NCBI RefSeq assembly: GCF_020439865.1
Contig: NZ_JAGRPF010000147.1
Coordinates: forward strand, 1 to 64,000
DNA from: Prosthecobacter sp.
GTDB lineage: Bacteria; Verrucomicrobiota; Verrucomicrobiia; Verrucomicrobiales; Verrucomicrobiaceae
DNA: 64,000 bases
Direction: 5' to 3'
Part shown: piece after piece, positions 8,279-16,303 of the stretch
Position numbering within the stretch: position 1 is the stretch's first letter
How the letters are laid out: the number at the start of each line of letters is the position of its first letter
Translations under genes and position numbers: made by a program
The notes under the pieces: model-generated
Told to the model about the DNA's origin: nothing
The model's input: only the letters and a program-made list of their open reading frames with translations
The model's database searches: none

Positions 8279-9508
8279 ATGGTGACGTCACGCATCCTGA
8301 TTTTCCTCGCTGCGATCGCACTGGCTCACGCGGACACCATTGAGCTGGCCAACGGCAACAAGGTCGAGGGCAAGGTTCTCGAAAACAATGCCGAGGCGAA
8401 GCAACTCACCGTCGAGTTCAACCTCGGCGGCACCGTCACAAAGCGCACCGTGCCTTACGCCAGCGTGAAGGCCATCACGGTCAACGGCACACGAACCGTT
8501 CTCGCCGAACAAAAGTCGACCACGCTTACTCCGGCGGAAGTGCAGGCGCTCATCGCGAAAGTCGGTCCCACAGACCCTGACTGGTTCAAATCAACCAAGC
8601 TCAACTACCCGAAGACGCTCGACCTCTCCTGGGCGCCGCCAGCACAGGGCAACAAGTGGAACAACCAGGTTAACGTCGGCCAGTTCATCTGGGACATCAT
8701 CAATCCCAACTCCAGCCGCTGGCGTGAGGGAACCAAGTTTGTCGGACACGTACTCGACGTGAACAAGAGTGATCCCACCATTCAGAAGCGGGCGCAAAAC
8801 GAGATGGCGAACATGTACTTCCGTTTCTTCCAGGACTACGCCCGTGCGGCGTGGTGGTGGCAGCAGGCGGGCACCACCATCGACGACGGCCCCGCATTCC
8901 ATCTTGCCGAGTGCTACTGGCGGCTCGGCAGCAAGCAGATGGCGCTCGATTTCATGAACCAGACGGAACTCGTCTACCTCGATGCCATCAAGCTTCTCGG
9001 AGACATGGGGGAAACCGACCGCGCCGTGAAAATGGCGGAGTATTACGACGACCACGACGCCTGGCTCCTCGGCGGCGATGCGTGCCGTCTGGCGGGACGG
9101 TTGACGGAGGCGCAGGCGTTTTACGAAAAGGTCGTCGACACGCCCGGTGACGGGCAGAACCCCAACCGCCTCAAGCGCACTCAAAACCGCGCGCAGGCTA
9201 ACCTGGATGCCATCAAGCTGTTTGAACTCGCCGATGTGTCAAAAGTGGCCGACGGCACTTACAAGGCCAGCAGTCTCGGCTACGAGGCGCAGGTGGAGGT
9301 CAGCGTTACTGTTCGTGGGAAAAAGATCGAGGACGTAAAGGTCACCAAGCATCGGGAGAAGCAGTACTATTCCTCGATCACGGACGTCCCGGCGCAGATC
9401 ATCGCCAAACAAAGCGTAAAAGGTGTGGATGCGACCAGTCGCGCCACGATTACCGGCGAAGCCATCATCAACGCCACCGCGAAAGCGCTCGCCCAAGGCG
9501 CCAAATGA
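8279..9508 (+). CDS. Exported FMN-binding (flavinylated) protein with N-terminal Sm-like and helical-repeat regions
   Basis: 409 residues with a signal peptide (cleavage after A-H-A, residue 18). Three parts are visible. Residues 19-75 form a small beta domain (I-E-L-A-N-G-N-K-V-E-G-K) like the Sm/SHD1-type domains on PVC secreted proteins. Residues about 130-310 are helical, Trp/Tyr-rich and TPR-like (A-E-C-Y-W-R-L-G-S-K-Q-M-A). Residues about 315-409 are an FMN_bind domain. Its flavinylation motif reads D-A-T-S-R-A-T, with Thr390 the predicted FMN acceptor; the usual S-G-A-T has become S-R-A-T. The gene starts 3 bases after apbE stops, and its own stop overlaps the next start (ATGA), so the three genes are almost certainly co-translated. 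Confidence 0.85.
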   Translation: MVTSRILIFLAAIALAHADTIELANGNKVEGKVLENNAEAKQLTVEFNLGGTVTKRTVPYASVKAITVNGTRTVLAEQKSTTLTPAEVQALIAKVGPTDPDWFKSTKLNYPKTLDLSWAPPAQGNKWNNQVNVGQFIWDIINPNSSRWREGTKFVGHVLDVNKSDPTIQKRAQNEMANMYFRFFQDYARAAWWWQQAGTTIDDGPAFHLAECYWRLGSKQMALDFMNQTELVYLDAIKLLGDMGETDRAVKMAEYYDDHDAWLLGGDACRLAGRLTEAQAFYEKVVDTPGDGQNPNRLKRTQNRAQANLDAIKLFELADVSKVADGTYKASSLGYEAQVEVSVTVRGKKIEDVKVTKHREKQYYSSITDVPAQIIAKQSVKGVDATSRATITGEAIINATAKALAQGAK

Positions 9509-11274
9509 GGATCGACCACTATCTCCCCACGCTCAAGCGGGCGAACAAGGCGGATCGCAATCCGCCGGGGAAGATTCGGCGAGTGTTGGAGCGCATCGGG
9601 CCGTCGATGGCTTCAGCGCCGTTGCGACGCGTGATCCAGACGGTGTGCTTTATCACGTTTCTGGTGTCGTTTTTTTACATCTGCTGGCCTTACACCGCCA
9701 GACCTGCTTCTACGGCAGAAACTCCGGCCACCGAGGCAGCGCTGGATGCGTTGCTGGCGGGAGAAAAGCCATGGCCATCGCACTACGCGGACGATTTGGT
9801 GAAGAAGGAGGTTGTTCCGGCGGATTTGTTCCTGCGTATCGATCCGCTCGTGAGTTTGAGCACGTCGATCGCATCACGGAGCTGGGTTTACTCGCTGGTG
9901 AGCGCCGGAATCATCCTGCTCGTGTGCATTTTCATCCCGCGTGGATTTTGCGGTTATTTGTGTCCGCTGGGAACACTGATTGATTTGTTCGACTGGGTGG
10001 TCGGCCGACGAGTGAAGCGTTTTCGCGTCGCCAAGGACGGGTGGTGGGTTCACATCAAATACTACATCCTGCTCGGCACGCTGATCGCCGCGGCGTTCGG
10101 CGTGCTGATCAGCGGCTTTTTCTCTGCCATTCCCGTGATCACGCGCGGTCTTTTGTTTCTCGGCGAACCGGTGCAGACGGGTTTTCTGCGGGGCTGGCAT
10201 CTAGTTGTGCCATTTCACATCGGCCATGTGATTTCGTTGCTGCTGTTCGTCGGTGTGCTGGCGCTAGGGCTGCTGCGGCCGCGGTTCTGGTGTAAATACG
10301 TCTGCCCGAGCGGCGCGGTGTTTTCCGTCGCGAATCTGTTCCGCGTGAGCGAGCGCAAGGTCGAGGACTCGTGCATCAAATGCCGCAAGTGCGTGGACAT
10401 CTGCCCCTTCGACGCGATCAAGCCGGACTTCACGACGCGCACCACCGACTGCACGCTTTGCCAGACCTGCGGCGGCGTGTGTCCGACGCTCTCGATCAAG
10501 TTCGTCGACCGCTGGGACGTGATGAGTCTGAAAAAGGAAAACGACCCACCCACGCACGAGACGCCGATCGGCCGACGCGGTTTTGTTTCACTCGCCACCG
10601 GCAGTGCGCTCGCTGTGACAGGCGGTGTGACCGCGAAAGCTGCGACAAGCCTGTGGGGAGCCGATTTGGACAATCCGCAGGCATTTCGCCCGGTGCGGCC
10701 ACCGGGCAGCGTGTCGGAGAAGGAATTCTTGCAGATGTGCATCCGTTGTGGCGAGTGCTTCAAGGCCTGCCCGAACAACGTGCTGCATGCCGAGGGATTC
10801 GAGCAGGGTTTTGAAGGTCTGTGGACGCCGATGGTGAAGGCTGACTGGGCCGGCTGTGAGTCGAGTTGCAACGCCTGCGGCCAGGTTTGCCCAACGGGAG
10901 CGATTCAACCGTTGCCGCTCGAGGTGAAAAAGATGACACGCATGGCTTTGGCGGAGGTGAATTTGCAAACCTGTCTGCCGCATGCTGGCAAAGAGGCGTG
11001 CCAGCTTTGCGTCGATGATTGCGCCGCAGCGGGCTACAACGCCATCGAGTTCATTCAGGTCCACACGAAAACCGACGTGAATGGCGATCCTGTCGAAGGC
11101 ACCGGCTTCGTGGCGCCCGTCGTTCTTGCCGACAAGTGTGTTGGCTGCGGTTTGTGCCAGACGCGTTGTTTCGGCATCAATGTCCTCGAAAAGGGCTTGC
11201 TGAAACAATCTGCCATCGTGATTTCTGCTGGTGCGGGCAAAGAAGACCGTGGGGTAATGACGAAATCAGAATGA
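9505..11274 (+). CDS. Membrane polyferredoxin, NapH/CcoG-like membrane part fused to NapG-like ferredoxin part
   Basis: 589 residues. Transmembrane segments lie at about 43-61, 128-146, 184-206 and 240-257. Two C-x3-C-P motifs follow membrane segments (C149/C153 and C263/C267), as in NosR, NapH and CcoG. Two complete [4Fe-4S] motifs come next (C290-C300 and C316-C326). A twin-arginine-like segment (R357-R358-G-F-V-S-L-A) then leads into a second ferredoxin region with clusters at C412-C422, C451-C462, C499-C506 (plus C490) and C545-C555. Such proteins pass electrons between the quinone pool or cytosol and exported flavoproteins. Here the partner is the FMN-binding protein just upstream, whose stop overlaps this start. 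The last codons are built from a GAATGACGAA-type repeat. Confidence 0.88.
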   Translation: MRIDHYLPTLKRANKADRNPPGKIRRVLERIGPSMASAPLRRVIQTVCFITFLVSFFYICWPYTARPASTAETPATEAALDALLAGEKPWPSHYADDLVKKEVVPADLFLRIDPLVSLSTSIASRSWVYSLVSAGIILLVCIFIPRGFCGYLCPLGTLIDLFDWVVGRRVKRFRVAKDGWWVHIKYYILLGTLIAAAFGVLISGFFSAIPVITRGLLFLGEPVQTGFLRGWHLVVPFHIGHVISLLLFVGVLALGLLRPRFWCKYVCPSGAVFSVANLFRVSERKVEDSCIKCRKCVDICPFDAIKPDFTTRTTDCTLCQTCGGVCPTLSIKFVDRWDVMSLKKENDPPTHETPIGRRGFVSLATGSALAVTGGVTAKAATSLWGADLDNPQAFRPVRPPGSVSEKEFLQMCIRCGECFKACPNNVLHAEGFEQGFEGLWTPMVKADWAGCESSCNACGQVCPTGAIQPLPLEVKKMTRMALAEVNLQTCLPHAGKEACQLCVDDCAAAGYNAIEFIQVHTKTDVNGDPVEGTGFVAPVVLADKCVGCGLCQTRCFGINVLEKGLLKQSAIVISAGAGKEDRGVMTKSE

Positions 11275-11287
11275 CGAATGGCGAATG
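11256..11287. repeat. AATGACGAA-type intergenic repeat overlapping a gene end
   Basis: AATGACGAA occurs at 11256-11264, and GAATGACGAATGGCGAATG at 11269-11287. The repeat supplies the last codons and the stop of the polyferredoxin gene. The same word occurs at 45065-45099 and at 50153-50204. Confidence 0.6.
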
Positions 11288-11331
11288 AAGCCTGATTGTC
11301 GAAACTTGGCGTGTTGCCTCGTAATCGCTTT

Positions 11332-12627
11332 ATGAAATCGCTCCTCGTCTCGCTTCTTGTTCCTGCATCTCTTGTCGCCGCTGATGTGGCTTCACTCACG
11401 AAAGCCGAACTGCCGTCGCTTGTCGTGCTCTACAAGGAACTGCATGCGAATCCCGAGCTTTCGCTGCATGAGACCGAAACGGCGGCCCGCGTGGCCAAAG
11501 AACTGCGCGAGGCCGGTCTGGAGGTCGTGGAAAAAGTGGGCGGCCACGGCATCGTCGGCGTTTTGAAGAATGGCGAGGGCCCCGTGATCCTCGTGCGCAC
11601 CGATCTGGATGCTCTGCCCGTGAAGGAGCAGACGGGCGCATCTTACGCGAGCACGAAGATTGTGAAGGATGATCTCGGGCGTGAGGTGAATGTCATGCAC
11701 GCCTGCGGCCACGACATCCACATGACCAGTTTCATCGGCACAGCGCGTGTTTTGGCGAAACTGAAGGATCAGTGGAAGGGCACGGTCGTCATGATTGGTC
11801 AGCCGGCGGAGGAGCGTGTGCTGGGAGCGCGTTTCATGCTGCGTGCCGGGCTGTTTTCCAAGTTTCCGACGCCGCAGAAGGCCATCGCGCTGCATTGCTC
11901 GTCTGACATGGCGCATGGTCAGGTGGGCATCGTCGAAGGCTTTGCGCTGGCGAATGTAGACAGCGTCGAAATCGTCGTCAAAGGCGTCGGCGGACACGGG
12001 TCGATGCCACACCTGAGCAAGGATCCCATCGTGCTCGCCTCGCAGATAGTGCTGGCGCTGCAAACCATCGTCAGCCGGGAGGTCAAGCCGGGCGATCCAG
12101 CCGTGGTGACGGTCGGCAGCATTCATGGCGGGACCAAGAGCAACATCATTCCCGACGAAGTTCGTCTGCAGCTCACGCTGCGCAGCTACAAGACCGAAAC
12201 GCGCAAACACCTCATTGAATCCATCAAACGCATCGTAAAAGCGCAGGCGGAGTCTGCCAACATGCCTGCCGACAAAATTCCCGAGGTCATCGTCTCCGAC
12301 GACAGCGCCAACGCGCTCTACAATCAGCCCGACCTGTGCGCAGAGGTGCGGAAACGCATCGGTGCAGCGATCGGTGCGAACAATGTGCTCACACGCGAGC
12401 CCGTGATGGGTGCGGAGGATTTCTCTGAGTACGGCCTCACGAAGGAGAAAGTGCCGTTGTGCATGTTCTGGCTCGGCACACAGCCTCCTGAGGTGGTGGC
12501 CGAAGCTGCGGCGAAGGGCACCACGCTGCCCTCGCTCCACTCGCCGTTCTTCAAACCGGTGCCGGAACCCACGATCGAGACCGGCGTGAAAGCGATGGCA
12601 TCGGCTGTGATCGGCCTCATGAAGTGA
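11332..12627 (+). CDS. Secreted M20 family amidohydrolase
   Basis: 431 residues with a signal peptide ending near L-V-A-A-D. M20D (IAA-amino acid hydrolase/hippuricase-like) features are H-A-N-P-E-L-S near the N-terminus, D-L-D-A-L-P-V, the metal-binding H-A-C-G-H-D-I-H-M, G-Q-P-A-E-E and, at the C-terminus, V-M-G-A-E-D-F-S-E-Y. It cleaves amide bonds of N-acyl amino acids or small peptides. I chose the start at 11332 because the signal peptide begins there; the frame is open a few codons upstream without function. It is not clearly part of the flavin operon, because 57 bases and a repeat separate them. Confidence 0.9.
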   Translation: MKSLLVSLLVPASLVAADVASLTKAELPSLVVLYKELHANPELSLHETETAARVAKELREAGLEVVEKVGGHGIVGVLKNGEGPVILVRTDLDALPVKEQTGASYASTKIVKDDLGREVNVMHACGHDIHMTSFIGTARVLAKLKDQWKGTVVMIGQPAEERVLGARFMLRAGLFSKFPTPQKAIALHCSSDMAHGQVGIVEGFALANVDSVEIVVKGVGGHGSMPHLSKDPIVLASQIVLALQTIVSREVKPGDPAVVTVGSIHGGTKSNIIPDEVRLQLTLRSYKTETRKHLIESIKRIVKAQAESANMPADKIPEVIVSDDSANALYNQPDLCAEVRKRIGAAIGANNVLTREPVMGAEDFSEYGLTKEKVPLCMFWLGTQPPEVVAEAAAKGTTLPSLHSPFFKPVPEPTIETGVKAMASAVIGLMK

Positions 12628-12639
12628 CCGTTTCTGCTG

Positions 12640-13761
12640 CTACTTCCGGCTCAGCTTGTAAAACAGCCAGCCGCCGATGCCTAGGAAGATCACGTTCGGC
12701 AGCCACATGATGAGATGCGGCATGGCCGCCGGCTTGTCATTGAGCGTGTCCGCCAGAATGATGAAAACAATGTACACCGTGGCCGTGATGAGGCTCAACG
12801 CGAATCCGGATGAGGTTTCGCGGCGCTGTGCCGTGACGCCCAGTGGTATGCCGACCAGGGCAAAGGTGAAGCAGGCAAGCGAGAAGCTGTATCGCTTGTT
12901 GAGCTCGGTGCGCGAGAGCGAACGGGTCACTTCTGTGAGCGGCTCGCCGGTAAATGTGTCTTTCCAGGTGCTTACTTCCGTCTCCAGGGCGCTGGTGGTC
13001 TTCATACTCGCATTCACACGCACGGCGTCCTCCTGCATGTCAGAGAGAGGAAGTTTCAGCCAGGATTCCGACGTGGCAAACCCGCCCGGTTTGCTCTGGG
13101 GGCCGGATGGGACAGACTCCTCCGTCATGCCCTCCATCTGCAGCACCAGGTCGATCGAACCAGGGGTGGTGTGCAGGGTGGCCTTCCTGGCGTGAACGTA
13201 GGTCTGGGCCTCGGCATTTTTGATTGTGATGATGTGCAGGTCGGTCAACACCTTGTCATCCCGTTTGCTGGTGTAGATGCGGTATCCTGGCACGCGCTCC
13301 AGCACCTGGCCTTCCTGAAAAAGCGACTCGGGATTCTGCACGGCCACTTCATAAAACAGCCGTTTCATGCGGTTCTTGGCCGCAGGCGCCAGACTCACGT
13401 TCACCCACAGGCAGAGGCCGCTGAGGACCAGGGCCAGGACGAAAACGGGGGCGCAGATTCGCGGCATCGACATGCCGGTCATTCGGAGAGAGACCAGTTC
13501 GTTGTCAGCCGAGAGCCGGCCAAAGACGAGCAGGATGCCGGTCAGGAAGGCCCAGGGAATGGTGAAGATGAGCGAGAACGGAATGACCAGCATCACAAAC
13601 TCAAGCACCACCGAGATGGGGAGCTCGGTGTTGCCGAGCAGTTCATCGAGTTTCTTGTACACATTCCCGAGTACCATCACGCCGCTGAGCAGGGCCACGC
13701 CGATCAGCGTGGCTGATCCAACCTGGCGGCCGAGGTAGCGGTCAAAAATGCGGGGAAACAT
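12640..13761 (-). CDS. LPS export permease of the LptF/LptG family
   Basis: 373 residues, the standard length for YjgP/YjgQ permeases. There are three N-terminal hydrophobic segments (about 15-35, 50-75 and 98-120), a large soluble loop (about 125-285, the periplasmic jellyroll in this family) and three C-terminal segments (about 293-312, 320-338 and 348-368). The N-terminal pattern I-F-D-R-Y-L-G and the loop after the second segment (R-L-S-A-D-N-E-L-V-S-L-R-M-T-G) are typical. It works with LptB to move LPS to the cell surface, consistent with kdsD in this window. Whether it is the F or G subunit cannot be told from sequence alone, and no partner is adjacent. Confidence 0.9.
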   Translation of the reverse strand: MFPRIFDRYLGRQVGSATLIGVALLSGVMVLGNVYKKLDELLGNTELPISVVLEFVMLVIPFSLIFTIPWAFLTGILLVFGRLSADNELVSLRMTGMSMPRICAPVFVLALVLSGLCLWVNVSLAPAAKNRMKRLFYEVAVQNPESLFQEGQVLERVPGYRIYTSKRDDKVLTDLHIITIKNAEAQTYVHARKATLHTTPGSIDLVLQMEGMTEESVPSGPQSKPGGFATSESWLKLPLSDMQEDAVRVNASMKTTSALETEVSTWKDTFTGEPLTEVTRSLSRTELNKRYSFSLACFTFALVGIPLGVTAQRRETSSGFALSLITATVYIVFIILADTLNDKPAAMPHLIMWLPNVIFLGIGGWLFYKLSRK

Positions 13762-13818
13762 GTGATCGCGAGGCTAGCGAGATGTCTCCGTCGGGCAATT
13801 TGAGATTGCCATAAGGCT

Positions 13819-14631
13819 TCACACCACCGCCTTCTTCACCTTGCCGAAATCGGTGCCGAGGAAGCGTCGGGCGAGGTTCTCGGCCTGTTCGGAATGGTCG
13901 GTGAGATAGACGTCGAGCGTTGGTTTCGACTTGGTCGTGCGCAGAAGGCGGCTTTCTTCCAACTGCGCCTTCACATGAGCTGCACAGGTGCTGGCGGAGT
14001 CCACGAGGCGAACCTTGTGGCCGAGCATGCGTTTCAGCACGGGAATGAGCAGCGGGTAGTGTGTGCAGGCCAGCACCAGCGTGTCGATGCCCTTGTCGAG
14101 CAGCGGTTTCAAATAGTCGCGCAGCACGGATTTGAGCGCCGGATGATCGATCCAGCCTTCCTCCACAAAAGGAACCAGCAGCGGCGTCGCCTTCGCCTCG
14201 ATCATCACGTCGGGACGGCGCATCGCGATCTCATGCTGGTACGCATGGCTGCGAATCGTGCCGGCGGTGCCGATGATGCCCACGCGTTCGCAGCTCGGTT
14301 CTGACAGCGTCGCTTCGACGCCAGGTCCAAGCACGCCGATCACCGGCACGCGAAACGTGGCCTGCAAGAGCGGCAGCGCATGCGCCGTGGCCGTGTTGCA
14401 CGCCACGACGACCGCCTTCACGCCGTGCGAGACGAGGAACTGCGTGTCCTCCATCGAGAAGCGCCGGATCGTGTCCGGCGACTTCGAACCATACGGCACG
14501 CGTGCCGTGTCGCCGAGATAGACGATGGACTCATTCGGCAGCAAATCCCGCAGCGCCCGCACGACCGTCAAACCACCCACGCCGGAGTCAAAGACGCCGA
14601 GGGGACTGTTGGCGGTGACGGTGGTGCTCAT
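13819..14631 (-). CDS. murI: Glutamate racemase
   Basis: Makes D-glutamate for peptidoglycan. It has 270 residues, the usual length. Family motifs in order: G-V-F-D-S-G-V-G-G-L-T-V, Y-L-G-D-T-A-R-V-P-Y-G, V-V-A-C-N-T-A-T-A (first catalytic Cys) and L-A-C-T-H-Y-P-L-L (second catalytic Cys). It lies downstream of, and on the opposite strand to, an SHD1 fusion gene, with a 113-base divergent gap, and is transcribed in the same direction as lptF/G, 57 bases away. Confidence 0.97.
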   Translation of the reverse strand: MSTTVTANSPLGVFDSGVGGLTVVRALRDLLPNESIVYLGDTARVPYGSKSPDTIRRFSMEDTQFLVSHGVKAVVVACNTATAHALPLLQATFRVPVIGVLGPGVEATLSEPSCERVGIIGTAGTIRSHAYQHEIAMRRPDVMIEAKATPLLVPFVEEGWIDHPALKSVLRDYLKPLLDKGIDTLVLACTHYPLLIPVLKRMLGHKVRLVDSASTCAAHVKAQLEESRLLRTTKSKPTLDVYLTDHSEQAENLARRFLGTDFGKVKKAVV

Positions 14632-14744
14632 GGATGGGAAGTGGGATGAATGGCGGCATGTTCAGGGACTGCCAAGCAGCTTTTTTACTCCTGAGTGAAA
14701 CGAAATCGGTTCGATTACGAAAAAGATGGCAGCCACGCCCTCTC

Positions 14745-16199
14745 ATGCACGCTTCATTCTTCATGGCCTTTTTCGCCAGCGCTTCGTTGTTGCATGCTCA
14801 GGCTTTTTTCGTGCCACCTGCACCTCCGCCGGAAGCACTGCCCGCGGACAAGGTTTTTCCAAGCGGACGTGTGTTTCCGTTTATCGGCTTTTCGGGAAAT
14901 GCGAAGTGGCAGAGGGAGAATGGTTACACCGTCCACGGTCCGGTTTATGGTGATGAGGCACGCCAGATGGAGGCGCTGGCGGAGGCAAAGGCCGCCGGTC
15001 TGCCGTTTATCTTCAAAGTGGGATTGGAGATGAATTTTCTCGGCAAAAACGGCTCGCAGCCGGTGCAGATGAAGCCGGATGCCGTGCGCGAGGCGATCTC
15101 GAAGCAGGCCGCCGCAGCGATGACCGACCCGGCTGTGTGCTGGTGGTATGTGACGCCGGAGGAACTGCGTTACTGGATCCCATCGGAGATGGATTACCTG
15201 GAAGCGGCGAAGAAAGCCCTGTCAGCCGACCCACAGCAACGGCCGATGTGGATGTATGAGCCCAATGATCGTGATGCAAACGCGCTCGCTCTCACGGGAA
15301 AGCACCAGGACATCGTGGGCAAGGGGTTCTACGCCAACTTAGCTGGATTTAAAGACGACCGTGTGTGGATCCGATGGTCGGCGGAGCAGGAAACTGCAGC
15401 GCTGAAAAAGCTGGGACGGAAGAATGGTCTCGCTCTCGTGATGCCGGAACTGATCGTCGATCCCGAGCCTGCTGACGAGCCGCTCATTCCCATATGGGCA
15501 CGGCACGACGTTTATGCTGGACTGATCAACGGCTGCAAGGGCGTGGTGGTTTATTCGCTCTTCAAACGGCCGGAAGTGGCGAAGACGCATGAGGCGTGGA
15601 TGACCGCGTACTCGACTGTGGCGAAGGAACTCACCGGGTCGAAAGCCCTTGGTCAGGTTTTCCTGTTTGGCGAACCGAGAAAGTCGCTCGTGCTCACGCA
15701 AACAGCCGGACCGCCCGCTGTGGAGCTTCTGCTCGGCAAGGCACGCGGCCTAGAGGCCGCTGACATCTCCGCCAAGGACCGCCGCAAGCTGACGGAAAAG
15801 TTTCCCGCCTTCTCCAGTGCTGAACTGGCCTACGGCACCTCACGTTACCTCTTTCTCACGAACGACACCGCCAGCACGCTCGTCATCGAGGTGAAGGGCT
15901 TTCCCAAGGGCTGTGAGATCACGTCTGTTTTTGATGAGAGCAGTCAGGACAGCAGCACCGGCATCCTGATGCTGAAGCTGGACAAATGGGGTGCCGCCGG
16001 ACTGCGCTTCAGCGCGCCCGGGACCATTCCAGCCCAGCGTTGGAAAAGCACTGATGGGCGGGAGATCGAGGCGCAATTTGTCCGTCTGGATGGCGAGGAT
16101 GTGCTGCTGACTCGTGCCGGGAAGCCGTTCAAGGTGCCTCTGGCCAAACTGGCTGCGGAGAGCCAGGAACTCGCCCGCCGGCTCGGAAACCCTAGATAA
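14745..16199 (+). CDS. Secreted putative glycosidase-like protein with C-terminal SHD1 domain
   Basis: 484 residues with a signal peptide (F-F-A-S-A-S-L-L-H-A-Q). The central part (about 45-330) has an alternating pattern suggesting a TIM-barrel sugar hydrolase fold: F-I-F-K-V-G-L-E-M, W-W-Y-V-T-P-E-E-L-R-Y-W, W-M-Y-E-P-N-D-R-D and G-V-V-V-Y-S-L-F. The candidate acids are inferred, not established. The last 50 residues (R-W-K-S-T-D-G-R-E-I-E-A-Q-F) match the SHD1 domain common on exported PVC proteins. Start 14745 is preferred because it begins the signal peptide. The substrate is unknown. Confidence 0.65.
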   Translation: MHASFFMAFFASASLLHAQAFFVPPAPPPEALPADKVFPSGRVFPFIGFSGNAKWQRENGYTVHGPVYGDEARQMEALAEAKAAGLPFIFKVGLEMNFLGKNGSQPVQMKPDAVREAISKQAAAAMTDPAVCWWYVTPEELRYWIPSEMDYLEAAKKALSADPQQRPMWMYEPNDRDANALALTGKHQDIVGKGFYANLAGFKDDRVWIRWSAEQETAALKKLGRKNGLALVMPELIVDPEPADEPLIPIWARHDVYAGLINGCKGVVVYSLFKRPEVAKTHEAWMTAYSTVAKELTGSKALGQVFLFGEPRKSLVLTQTAGPPAVELLLGKARGLEAADISAKDRRKLTEKFPAFSSAELAYGTSRYLFLTNDTASTLVIEVKGFPKGCEITSVFDESSQDSSTGILMLKLDKWGAAGLRFSAPGTIPAQRWKSTDGREIEAQFVRLDGEDVLLTRAGKPFKVPLAKLAAESQELARRLGNPR

Positions 16200-16303
16200 A
16201 ACGCATCGCGTGTATTCTGAAACATCAAGCACCTCTTACGCAGATTTCCATCGCCAGCGGGGCGGAGACCGCGCTAGTATTTAATCGAGAAACCGAGCAA
16301 CGC

